Origin: Bacteroides sp.
Lineage (GTDB): Bacteria; Bacteroidota; Bacteroidia; Bacteroidales; Bacteroidaceae
Length of the DNA stretch: 64,000 nt
Direction: 5' to 3'
Assembly: GCA_019414725.1 (NCBI GenBank)
Contig: DXLM01000004.1
Span: 12,878 to 76,877 of the forward strand
Part shown: piece by piece, positions 20,387-29,131 of the stretch
Layout of the letters: each line of letters opens with the position of its first letter
Numbering within the stretch: the first letter of the stretch is position 1
Program-made: the position numbers and the translations under genes
Notes under the pieces: model-generated
Database searches by the model: none
The model's input: only the letters and a program-made list of their open reading frames with translations
Told to the model about the DNA's origin: nothing

Positions 20387-23104
20387 TTAATAATATCTTA
20401 CTTTAGGGGCTTTCTTTCCTGCATAGTTATCATTTACATAAACACGTATCCAGTCTATGTACATAGATGGAGGATTCTGTTTATCCCATGCTGCAGGATT
20501 AACAGCACCTGGCCAAGCATTGGGGTTAACAGATAAACCTGTACTAAATATTACATAAAATCCCGCAGGATCACTCCAAGGCCAGTCCGTATTACCATTA
20601 TCTCCTTTTTTATGTTCAAAATAAGCTTTACCATTCACCCCTCCTATAATTCTATCAGGATACCATTCCAACCAATAAATATTCCACTGGCTCATATCTG
20701 CTAAATCAATTGTAGAAGTAACACTACCTTCTCCTCCTACAACTCCAGCATAATGATTTTCTGAATGAAGAGTGAAATGAGCACGTTGATTTATTTTCTT
20801 TTTAGGATTCTCTAGCAAATCAATTTCTCCATTCTTAGGCCATGGTCCCTTATTCCCCATAAACCAGAGAGCATCATTAAATCCTTCTGCTGCTACCCGT
20901 TTGAAACGGATTTCAATTCTCATATTTTCAGTAAAATTGCACCATGCTTGCTTACCTGACACAACAGACCGATAACCAGCATGCGAAAACTTCACTTTCT
21001 TTCCAAAACCATTGTCAATTGAATCAGGTTCCTCTACCGACCACATATGCAATACACCATTTTCTACTTTAGAACATTTTGCATTATTGACATTAGCAGA
21101 TTTACTCATGTTCGTTGTCTTATGTTCCAGAAAACCTAAAGGAAGTCCCTTTTTCGTATTCTTATCTAAAAACTCATGAGCCGTATAGAAACTCCATCCC
21201 TTCAGCATTGGATGAGAATCACCCGGTTTCAGTTTCAACGCTTCATCCGGATTGGGATAAACTTTTGTTTCATCATCTTTATCAGCAACAGAAGTTACTC
21301 CAAATTCTTCCATTTCAACGATAGCAGAAGATGCTTCTGGAGTTGTTGCTTCAAGCTTGACATAACGTGCTGTTACAACAGACGGAAGCGTTACAGTCTG
21401 AGGCAAAGGATTATGCATAATATTACTAAATTCTCCTTGTGAGATTATCTCTTTCCAATCCGTGCCATTCAAACTGACAGAGAACTTATACCGATAAGCC
21501 ATAGTTGGCTTCGCTTCTTCATTTAAAGGAGCATAAGTAAAAGCTTTCAAACGAATTGTACGACCCAAATCTACTACAAAAGGAGAGGAAGACACTTTTT
21601 TCCACGTATCACGAGAAACCGTATTCCAATCTGTAAATTTCTGATCATTTTCCAAAGAAGGAGCATAATAAGCAGAAACACTCATGATATTTGCAGAAAG
21701 ACGAGAACCATCAATACGTAAACGGAGCGAGTCAGCCATTACTTCTGGAAAACGGAGCATACGTTTATAACCTATAGTTGTACCTTCACCTAAGGTCTGC
21801 CATCTTCCTTCACTAAAAGCCTCAACCAAAAACTTTTCTACACGCTGTCCTTTTGAAATATCTTCCTGCAATTGAACAACATTTACCGGTTCTCCAGGAC
21901 GTACTGTATAAGAGCGGGATTCTCCAGGTAAAGCTGTCCAGTAAATATTTCCATCCGAAACTTTATTATCAGAAAAAACTTTTCGACGATAATCTGCAAA
22001 TTCTTTCAGACGTTCAACATCTGCTTCGTTTATCAAGCCGCGACGGTCAGGAGGTATATTCAGCAATAAAACAGAATTATAACCTACAGATTGAAAATAG
22101 ATATCTGAAAGCTGTTTCAGGCTTTTTACTTTTGTATTTTCTTCTTCGTGCCAGAACCATCCCGGACGAATAGACACATCAACTTCGGAAGGATACCAAA
22201 ATAATTCGGTAGCATCCTTCAACATCGAGCGACTACCCAAATCCTTTGCTTTTCCGTAAACTCCCAAACGTTTATTATTATCTTCTGCACGAGAATAAAT
22301 TCCCGGAGTAAGCACAGTTGCACTCCACTCTGTTTCACGGCCAATACCTTTTTCATTACCAACCCAGCGTACATCATCTCCCATAATAGCCATTACAGCT
22401 TTAGGCTGTAAACGTTGAATTGTCTTATAAAAAGCATCCCAGTCGTATATCTGCTTCTTGCCATTAGGGCCTTCTCCGTTTGCACCATCGAACCACACCT
22501 CATTTACTTCACCATAATTGGTCAGCAATTCGGTTAATTGTTCAATAAAGAATTTGTTGTACTCTGGAGAATTACCATAACAAGAGGCATTGCGATCCCA
22601 CGGTGACAAATAAACTCCAAATTTCATTCCATATTTAGTACATGCATCACGAAGTTCACGCACAACATCTCCTTTACCATTTTTCCAAGGCGAGGAAGCA
22701 ACTGAATGAGAAGTCGTCTTTGTAGGCCACAAACAAAAACCATCATGATGTTTCGCTGTAAGCAAAACCATCTTGAAGCCACATTTTTTCAACGTACGTA
22801 CCCATTGCTCAGCATCTAAATCAGTCGGATTAAACAAAGCTGGATCTTCCGTTCCATCCCCCCATTCTCTTCCGGTAAATGTATTAATCCCAAAATGTAA
22901 AAATGCAGTCAGTTCCATTTGCTGCCAAGCAAGTTGTTGGGGAGAAGGAACTAAACGAGCGGCCATTGCAGCTTTCTGGTCTACACTTTCGTTTCCAGAA
23001 AATTGTAAATGTTTCACAAAATAAGAGGCGTCCTGTTGAGCTTGCCCTCCAACAGAAAGAGCAAGCAATGAACAAGTAACAAGAAACTGGTGTATTCTAT
23101 TCAT
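20387..23104 (-). CDS. GH29 alpha-L-fucosidase fused to a CBM32-like domain and a GH16 endo-glycanase
   Basis: This 905-residue secreted protein combines two catalytic modules. After a signal peptide (about 1-22), a GH29 fucosidase barrel covers about 45-375. It carries AFLHFGINTFTGREWG, the LTAKHHDGFCLWP motif and the likely nucleophile D206 in VWFDGANGEG. A C-terminal GH29 beta-sandwich and an F5/8-type C (CBM32-like) domain fill about 380-605. Residues 635-895 form a GH16 beta-jelly roll with the signature GEIDLLE (nucleophile E760, D762, acid/base E765). GH16 enzymes in mucin loci are endo-beta-galactosidase-type O-glycanases, so the fusion may defucosylate and cut the same poly-LacNAc chain. 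The pairing is inferred from motifs. Neighbours are GH20 upstream (20 bp) and GH2 downstream (6 bp). Confidence 0.9.
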   Translation of the reverse strand: MNRIHQFLVTCSLLALSVGGQAQQDASYFVKHLQFSGNESVDQKAAMAARLVPSPQQLAWQQMELTAFLHFGINTFTGREWGDGTEDPALFNPTDLDAEQWVRTLKKCGFKMVLLTAKHHDGFCLWPTKTTSHSVASSPWKNGKGDVVRELRDACTKYGMKFGVYLSPWDRNASCYGNSPEYNKFFIEQLTELLTNYGEVNEVWFDGANGEGPNGKKQIYDWDAFYKTIQRLQPKAVMAIMGDDVRWVGNEKGIGRETEWSATVLTPGIYSRAEDNNKRLGVYGKAKDLGSRSMLKDATELFWYPSEVDVSIRPGWFWHEEENTKVKSLKQLSDIYFQSVGYNSVLLLNIPPDRRGLINEADVERLKEFADYRRKVFSDNKVSDGNIYWTALPGESRSYTVRPGEPVNVVQLQEDISKGQRVEKFLVEAFSEGRWQTLGEGTTIGYKRMLRFPEVMADSLRLRIDGSRLSANIMSVSAYYAPSLENDQKFTDWNTVSRDTWKKVSSSPFVVDLGRTIRLKAFTYAPLNEEAKPTMAYRYKFSVSLNGTDWKEIISQGEFSNIMHNPLPQTVTLPSVVTARYVKLEATTPEASSAIVEMEEFGVTSVADKDDETKVYPNPDEALKLKPGDSHPMLKGWSFYTAHEFLDKNTKKGLPLGFLEHKTTNMSKSANVNNAKCSKVENGVLHMWSVEEPDSIDNGFGKKVKFSHAGYRSVVSGKQAWCNFTENMRIEIRFKRVAAEGFNDALWFMGNKGPWPKNGEIDLLENPKKKINQRAHFTLHSENHYAGVVGGEGSVTSTIDLADMSQWNIYWLEWYPDRIIGGVNGKAYFEHKKGDNGNTDWPWSDPAGFYVIFSTGLSVNPNAWPGAVNPAAWDKQNPPSMYIDWIRVYVNDNYAGKKAPKVRYY

Positions 23105-23124
23105 ACAGTCCTTATTTAAAATTA

Positions 23125-25464
23125 TTACTCAATTATTACCTCGTCAATATAAACTCGAGAAGCTTGTCCCGGACGCACATGGTCATTTGGACAATTACCA
23201 GGAGTTTCTAGCGTAAATTTAACATAATGTCCGATAATATCATCTGTTTCAACTGATAAATCTTCAATAAAATTTCCTTCTTTAAAGATTTCATTATCGG
23301 TAAATGTTAATCTACCTACTTCCTTAAACGTTTTATTATCGTCAGATGCTTCAATTTTAATCATCCGTGGCTTATGCACAGCCATTCCATAATTAGTAAT
23401 ACAACCAACAGTAACACGTTTTATCTGTTGCGGTTTCAATAAATCAACAACAAAAGAAATAGGCTTTGATAATCCTCCTGTATACCATTCAAAATCGGAT
23501 TGCTTCAGACTACCACGTAATCCATTAACTAATATTCCCATCTCTTTTGAAGCACCGATTATTGGCTTAGCAGTAGCCATATTCCAATGAATAGGCAAAT
23601 TAAGCGTTTTCCCCATCTGTATACCCTTAACAAAAGTAGCTGCTTTTATCTCAGCATCTCTATCAACAACAAATGCAGAATCATACAAAGCAGATGTTTC
23701 CACTGGTTCTGTACCATCTAAAGTATAACGTATTTCCACATCAGGACGTTCACACTCTAGTTTCACCTTTAACTTGCCAGACTCCTCAGATGTTACCTCA
23801 TGTTGAATGTTATACATAGAGCGTGCATAAATAATTCCTTTCTGTTCCAAATGCTTATTAAAATTATCTACACCTTTCAGGAATTCATTCCAATCTTTCT
23901 TTCCTTTTTGAACCCATGCTATCTCTGCCAAAGCAGCTAATCTTGGGAAAGTCATATAAAATACATCTTCAGGAACATTACAAAACTCAGTCCACATACA
24001 GGCCTGCACTCCCATCAGTAATGATTCATACTCCGGTTTCCAGTCACTCTGTACAGGTTCATAATTAAACAAGTCTTTTAATGTATTATTTCCAAAATAA
24101 GTAACAGGCTCAAACCATTGTGGTCCCTGATACCTGATCAGATAAGCAACACGTGCAGGAGCCATAATAAATCGATGTCCCTGTTCCGCAGCCTTTAAGG
24201 CAGCCTTACCATAGCCTTGCCAGCCTAAGATGATTGATTCTTCAGGCAATTTACTATTGGTCAATTCATCCCATCCCATAATCTGCTTACCTTTGCTGCG
24301 GACATAATCTCCTATACGCGACATGAAATATCCTTGTAAAGCTTCTTCATCCGCCAAATGTTCTTTATGAATACGTGACTGACACAAAGGACATTTTTTC
24401 CAGTTTGTCTTAGTCGCTTCATCTCCTCCTAAATTAATATATCGAGAAGGGAACAATGCTATAACTTCATCAAGAACACCTTGTAAAAAATCAAATGTCT
24501 TGTCATTTCCGGCACAAAAAATTATTTCTGCATTCTTTCCACCAAGACCAGGCAGTACTCCAATAAAGTCTTTCACCACCGGACAAGCATATTCCGGATA
24601 AGAAGCTAAAGCTGCATTTGAATGAGCAGGTATATCTATTTCCGGAATAATTTCTATCTGACGTTCTGCAGCATAACGGATTATTTCCTTCATATCTTCC
24701 TGAGTATAAAACCCACCGACGGTAGCAGGTTCTCCCTTCTTAGGATTTCTTCTATCAGGAAAAGGAAGATTCTGACGATCAACCTTCCAGGCTCCCACTT
24801 CAGTCAGACGAGGATATTTCTTTATCTCCAGACGCCATCCATTATCATCTGTAAGATGTAAATGTAAGCGATTTATTTTTAACATAGAGATACAATCTAT
24901 CATCCGAATGACATCTTCCTTAGGCAAGAAATAACGAGATACATCCAACATAAAGCCTCGATAGTCAAAACGAGGCTCATCTTTAATAACTACAGCCGGT
25001 ACTTTCCAGGCATTTTCAACCTGTTCTTGTCCTTCTATTGTAGGCGGAAGCATTAAACGAATATTTTGCAAAGCATAAAAGAAGCCTTTTGCATCGGCAG
25101 CTTTTATACTTACTTTATCAGAAGTAATATGTAGCTCATAAGCATCTGATTTCATCGATTTATCAATAGCAAAAACAATATCACCATCTTTCACCATTTC
25201 AACCTTAGGAGTAAATCCCGCCGGTTTAGTAAACAAAGAAGCAAAATTTTCAGCAATGATACGTTGTTCATTATCAGCTACTGCTATTACAGTCTTTTCA
25301 CTAAAGGAAAAAGAACCGTTTCCTTTTTCTACAGACAAAGGCTGAGGTATAATAGTTGCATCCTCAGATTGTTGTAAAGAATGACAGCCAGACAAACTTA
25401 ATATTAAAGTTGCCATACAAGCCACCATCCATCTCTTCGATTGAAAATATATGTTCATCATCAT
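23125..25464 (-). CDS. GH20 beta-N-acetylhexosaminidase (lipoprotein)
   Basis: From the ATG at 25464 the protein has 779 residues. An upstream in-frame ATG at 25518 would overlap the sulfatase gene and add a non-signal leader, so I reject it; 25461 and 25458 are equal alternatives. The signal peptide ends in the lipobox LSLSGC. A GH20 N-terminal domain (about 35-155) precedes the TIM barrel with the catalytic Asp-Glu pair in LGGDEATKTNW (about 348-349). The barrel is followed by a chitobiase-type C-terminal domain (VEIRYTLDGTEP) and an F5/8-type C domain. It should remove terminal beta-GlcNAc or GalNAc exposed after galactose removal. The gene lies 13 bp after the sulfatase stop. Confidence 0.93.
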   Translation of the reverse strand: MMMNIYFQSKRWMVACMATLILSLSGCHSLQQSEDATIIPQPLSVEKGNGSFSFSEKTVIAVADNEQRIIAENFASLFTKPAGFTPKVEMVKDGDIVFAIDKSMKSDAYELHITSDKVSIKAADAKGFFYALQNIRLMLPPTIEGQEQVENAWKVPAVVIKDEPRFDYRGFMLDVSRYFLPKEDVIRMIDCISMLKINRLHLHLTDDNGWRLEIKKYPRLTEVGAWKVDRQNLPFPDRRNPKKGEPATVGGFYTQEDMKEIIRYAAERQIEIIPEIDIPAHSNAALASYPEYACPVVKDFIGVLPGLGGKNAEIIFCAGNDKTFDFLQGVLDEVIALFPSRYINLGGDEATKTNWKKCPLCQSRIHKEHLADEEALQGYFMSRIGDYVRSKGKQIMGWDELTNSKLPEESIILGWQGYGKAALKAAEQGHRFIMAPARVAYLIRYQGPQWFEPVTYFGNNTLKDLFNYEPVQSDWKPEYESLLMGVQACMWTEFCNVPEDVFYMTFPRLAALAEIAWVQKGKKDWNEFLKGVDNFNKHLEQKGIIYARSMYNIQHEVTSEESGKLKVKLECERPDVEIRYTLDGTEPVETSALYDSAFVVDRDAEIKAATFVKGIQMGKTLNLPIHWNMATAKPIIGASKEMGILVNGLRGSLKQSDFEWYTGGLSKPISFVVDLLKPQQIKRVTVGCITNYGMAVHKPRMIKIEASDDNKTFKEVGRLTFTDNEIFKEGNFIEDLSVETDDIIGHYVKFTLETPGNCPNDHVRPGQASRVYIDEVIIE

Positions 25465-25477
25465 ATTATTATTCTTA

Positions 25478-27055
25478 TTATTGTTTATCACGGTCTGGAG
25501 AAAAACGTACAGGGTCATTATATTCTTCCTGTAACTCCAGCATTTGTTTCTTCAAATTGTTTACAATCGAATCGTATTCACTTTGACCATACAAATTATG
25601 CAACTCATTGGGGTCTTTCTGTAAATCATAAAGTTCCCATTCATCTATGTCATTATAAAAATGGATCAACTTATACTTATTCGTACGAATTCCATAATGG
25701 CGTTTTACCATATGCTCTGCCGGATATTCATAAAAATGATAATACAATGCCGTACGCCAGTCAGTAGGATGCCCCCCTTTCAACAAAGGCAATAACGAAA
25801 TTCCATGCATATCTTCAGGTACTTCTACTCCCGCCAACTCCAGGAATGTAGGTGCATAATCAATATTCTGAACCATTTCTGTAATATCTCCTCTACGATC
25901 AAATCCTTTCGGCAAACGCATAATTAAAGGGGTATGCATAGATTCTTCATACATGAAACGTTTGTCAAACCATCCATGTTCACCCATATAAAATCCTTGA
26001 TCAGAAGTATAGACTACCAGTGTGTTATCTAACAGGCCTTTTTCTTTTAAATAGTCTAGAACGCGACCAACATTATCATCTAATGATTTAACTGTTTTCA
26101 TATAGTCACGCATATAGCGTTGAAATTTCCAATTTGCCAGTTCTTTTCCCTGAGGCTTTTTCTGATAGAAATCTTCAATAATCGGGCCGTAGAATTTATC
26201 CCATGCAGCTCTCTGCTCCTTATCCATACGACCTAAGAACGACTCATACAGTGTTTTCAGCCTTGAGTCTTTATCCGGACGTAGCATTTTAAGATCGTAA
26301 ATCATATCCATATCTTTTACGATACTCATTTCTTGGGCTGCAGCAGCCGGACGACCTTCATAATCATCAAAGAATGTTTCTGGAAGTGGGAAAGTTTTGT
26401 CTTCATACAATGCCAGATTACATGTGTCTGCCATCCAATTTCGGTGAATCGCTTTATGATGAATCATCAGACAGAAAGGTTTATTTCTATCACGCTTATT
26501 TTCCATCCAATCTATTGCGTCATCCGTTATCAGATTAGTTATATACCCATGTTTCTGAATGGTATCATTATTCTGAGTTATAAAATCCGGATTATAATAA
26601 TCACCCTGTCCAGGCAATATTTCCCAATAATCAAACCCGCTAGGCAGACTTTCCAAATGCCATTTACCAATTAAAGCTGTTTGATAACCTGCCATCTGAA
26701 GCAATTTAGGAAACGTCTGTTGAGCACTATCAAAGACACAAGTCGTATTATCATAAAACTTATTTCCACACGAATGCTTACCCGTAATCATACAAGCGCG
26801 ACTCGGACCACTCAACGAATTTGCGACAAAACTATTCGTAAAACGTACTCCATCGGCAGCAATACGGTCCAAGTTAGGCGTTTCTATGTACCGAGTGTCA
26901 TAGCAACTCATCATCTGAGCCGTATGATCATCAGTCATGATATAAACAATGTTATAAGGTTTATTTGCTTCCGACTTATTCTGTTGGCAGGAAGGAAGCG
27001 TTGCGGCCAAAGCACTCAATCCGGCCATCGAATAAAATAAATTCAGGTTTTTCAT
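25478..27055 (-). CDS. S1-family sulfatase, Ser-type, probable GlcNAc-6-sulfatase
   Basis: Starting at the ATG at 27055 the protein has 525 residues with a lipoprotein signal ending TLPSC. An upstream ATG at 27157 would add 34 residues with no signal character. Type I sulfatase landmarks are the metal-binding YIMTDDHTAQ near the start, the formylglycine motif SGPSR in NSLSGPSRACMITGKHS, and GKWHLES. The catalytic residue is a serine, so activation needs an anaerobic sulfatase-maturing enzyme, which is not encoded in this window. Overall it resembles the S1_11 group that removes 6-O-sulfate from GlcNAc; that subfamily call is from memory of family sequences. It would clear sulfate caps ahead of GH20. 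Confidence 0.9.
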   Translation of the reverse strand: MKNLNLFYSMAGLSALAATLPSCQQNKSEANKPYNIVYIMTDDHTAQMMSCYDTRYIETPNLDRIAADGVRFTNSFVANSLSGPSRACMITGKHSCGNKFYDNTTCVFDSAQQTFPKLLQMAGYQTALIGKWHLESLPSGFDYWEILPGQGDYYNPDFITQNNDTIQKHGYITNLITDDAIDWMENKRDRNKPFCLMIHHKAIHRNWMADTCNLALYEDKTFPLPETFFDDYEGRPAAAAQEMSIVKDMDMIYDLKMLRPDKDSRLKTLYESFLGRMDKEQRAAWDKFYGPIIEDFYQKKPQGKELANWKFQRYMRDYMKTVKSLDDNVGRVLDYLKEKGLLDNTLVVYTSDQGFYMGEHGWFDKRFMYEESMHTPLIMRLPKGFDRRGDITEMVQNIDYAPTFLELAGVEVPEDMHGISLLPLLKGGHPTDWRTALYYHFYEYPAEHMVKRHYGIRTNKYKLIHFYNDIDEWELYDLQKDPNELHNLYGQSEYDSIVNNLKKQMLELQEEYNDPVRFSPDRDKQ

Positions 27056-27147
27056 ATGATCTATATAATATATGAAGTCAATATATATGCTAACAGATTC
27101 CAGAACATTCGAATAAAAATCTATATAGGTCCAAAATCTTATTAAAT

Positions 27148-27199
27148 AAGCCTGCACAATTACATAAGAATCATAATGAAAATGTAATTATGCAGGCTT
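27148..27199 (-). terminator. Hairpin between susD and the sulfatase gene
   Basis: An 18-bp stem with one mismatch (27148-27165 with 27182-27199) and a 16-nt loop lies in the 186-bp gap between susD and the enzyme genes of PUL B. On the minus strand it is followed only by a mixed T/A stretch. It may work as a partial terminator or RNA stabiliser that keeps susCD mRNA above enzyme mRNA. Confidence 0.5.
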
Positions 27200-27241
27200 T
27201 CAGAAATCTGTATAAACAAATTCTAAAAATGAGCTATTTTA

Positions 27242-29104
27242 TCAATAGCCAAAATTATTATCTGTAATACCTGGGTTGGCATCTCTTTCTGTATCAGGAA
27301 TTGGCAACAGTAAATTCTTCTTCAAGAAGTCTTCGGTCAGATTTCCTTCATTATAAAGTCGATCGGTCCATTTTTGAGCAGCACTCTTATAATATGCATC
27401 TGAAACTTTAGTTAATTCATGATTATTATGATACCGCAAAGCTTTCTTCAAATATTCTGTTCCTTTTACGCGAAGCAATTCATACATAGAGGGTTCTCCA
27501 TCCAACTCAAATAAGAACTCGAAATAAATCTTTTCACTGACTTCCTCTTTAGTCAACTGCTTAGACCATGCTTTAGGTTCAACTCCATTACCTCCAGCAG
27601 ACTCACGTGCACGTTTCAATACTTCTTCTACCAATTCAATAGCTTTCGAAGTATTATCAAGTTCATTATACACATCTGCCATAAGCAATAGCATCTCAGC
27701 ATAACGATATACCATTAAGTTCTTATGAGAAGAAGTTCCCTGCTGATTGGCATCATACAGTTTCATATGTGCAGGCCATGCATTCTGATTACCGCTCTCC
27801 GCATATTTTTTCTGTATACCCTTCAAAGCTTTGATATATGCTTTTTCTTGTGGAGTCTTACCATCTTCTTCATTTAAATTATTCAAATAATTTAAATCAG
27901 GATTTGTTGGATCTTTAAACTTCTCATAAGGCAATCGACCTACATACTGTTTTACAGCAACAGCTTTTCCATTTTTATAAATAGAATCATATACAGCCAC
28001 TTCCTTTCCATTCACCATTTTTTTACCTGTCTGAACTGTATAAGTAAAATAAGGATAATAATATACCGAATCATTTGCAGATGGTTGATCACCTACCTGA
28101 GCTTTAGGTTCTGGCTTATTATTTCCGCCACGGTCTCTATGTACAGTCAAGAATGTAGCAGCTATACGTGGATCACCCGGATAAGTTCCCTGGTGCATAT
28201 CATAAGCAGCTTTTGTTGCACGGTATGTACTCCAGCATACACCCGGTGTTGAACCTGTAGGCGAAAAACGGTTGCTGGCACGATTGAAACAAGAAGGAGA
28301 ATTCAAAGCAAAGTTCAACTGGAAAATAGATTCTTTCGAAGTCGTTACCCAGTCACCAAACAAATCGGCAAAGTTCTTTTCCAATTCGTATACATGCTTA
28401 TTATAAACAGCATCGAACATATCTTTTGCATTTTTCAAATTCTCATTGGTATTTATACCAAGCTTTGCCATTTTATAGTAAACCTTTCCCAAGAAAGCTT
28501 TTACTGCCCAAGAATTAATACGCCCAGCATCAGAAGTTTCCTTAATAGTCAAAGCATCATTCAAATCCTGTACAACCTGACCCAACACTTGTTCTTTCGG
28601 AGTACGAGGCATTGAAATACCTTCTGAAGTAGAAGCCACTGTTTTCAAGGGCACATCTCCCCAAAGCGATACAAGATTATAATAAGCCAATGCACGAAGA
28701 AATTTTGCTTCTCCTCCAAACTGATTTTTAGTCTCAGCACTCAGACCACTTGCATCCAAATTCTCCAGAAAAGCATTAGTTTCAGAGATCACTTTATACA
28801 TTCCGTTCCAAGTTGTAGAAATCAATCCATCACTTGATAAAGATTGTAAACTCACAATACCATCACTACCATTACGTTGTGACCAGGAAAATCCTGCACC
28901 ACTAACTGGTATTTCCTGAAAATGCTGGCCGTAAGCAGATGTAGAAGTCATATAGGCATAACATCCCAACAAAGCTAATTCTGCACCAGAGTCAGAAGAA
29001 AAGACCACAGTATTATTCTGTGAATATAACGGTTCTTCATCCAAACAAGAAGAAAAGCTGGAAGCCGCTACAATTGATAATATCAAATATTTATATAGTT
29101 TCAT
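27242..29104 (-). CDS. SusD-family glycan-binding lipoprotein (PUL B)
   Basis: From the ATG at 29104 the protein has 620 residues; an upstream in-frame ATG at 29128 precedes the signal sequence and is unlikely. The signal peptide MKLYKYLILSIVAASSFSSC ends in a lipobox cysteine followed by LDEEP, the classic SusD mature start. The TPR-rich fold typical of SusD includes ETKNQFGGEAKFLRALAYYNL. The C-terminal region carries LPIPDTERDANPGITDN. It caps the SusC channel encoded 27 bp upstream and binds the imported glycan at the cell surface. Confidence 0.94.
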   Translation of the reverse strand: MKLYKYLILSIVAASSFSSCLDEEPLYSQNNTVVFSSDSGAELALLGCYAYMTSTSAYGQHFQEIPVSGAGFSWSQRNGSDGIVSLQSLSSDGLISTTWNGMYKVISETNAFLENLDASGLSAETKNQFGGEAKFLRALAYYNLVSLWGDVPLKTVASTSEGISMPRTPKEQVLGQVVQDLNDALTIKETSDAGRINSWAVKAFLGKVYYKMAKLGINTNENLKNAKDMFDAVYNKHVYELEKNFADLFGDWVTTSKESIFQLNFALNSPSCFNRASNRFSPTGSTPGVCWSTYRATKAAYDMHQGTYPGDPRIAATFLTVHRDRGGNNKPEPKAQVGDQPSANDSVYYYPYFTYTVQTGKKMVNGKEVAVYDSIYKNGKAVAVKQYVGRLPYEKFKDPTNPDLNYLNNLNEEDGKTPQEKAYIKALKGIQKKYAESGNQNAWPAHMKLYDANQQGTSSHKNLMVYRYAEMLLLMADVYNELDNTSKAIELVEEVLKRARESAGGNGVEPKAWSKQLTKEEVSEKIYFEFLFELDGEPSMYELLRVKGTEYLKKALRYHNNHELTKVSDAYYKSAAQKWTDRLYNEGNLTEDFLKKNLLLPIPDTERDANPGITDNNFGY

Positions 29105-29131
29105 AATATATACTTTATTAAAATGCAATTA

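Noticed and set aside
25465..25518. Upstream start for the GH20 gene
   Set aside because: It would overlap the sulfatase gene and place an Asn-rich stretch ahead of a clear lipoprotein signal.
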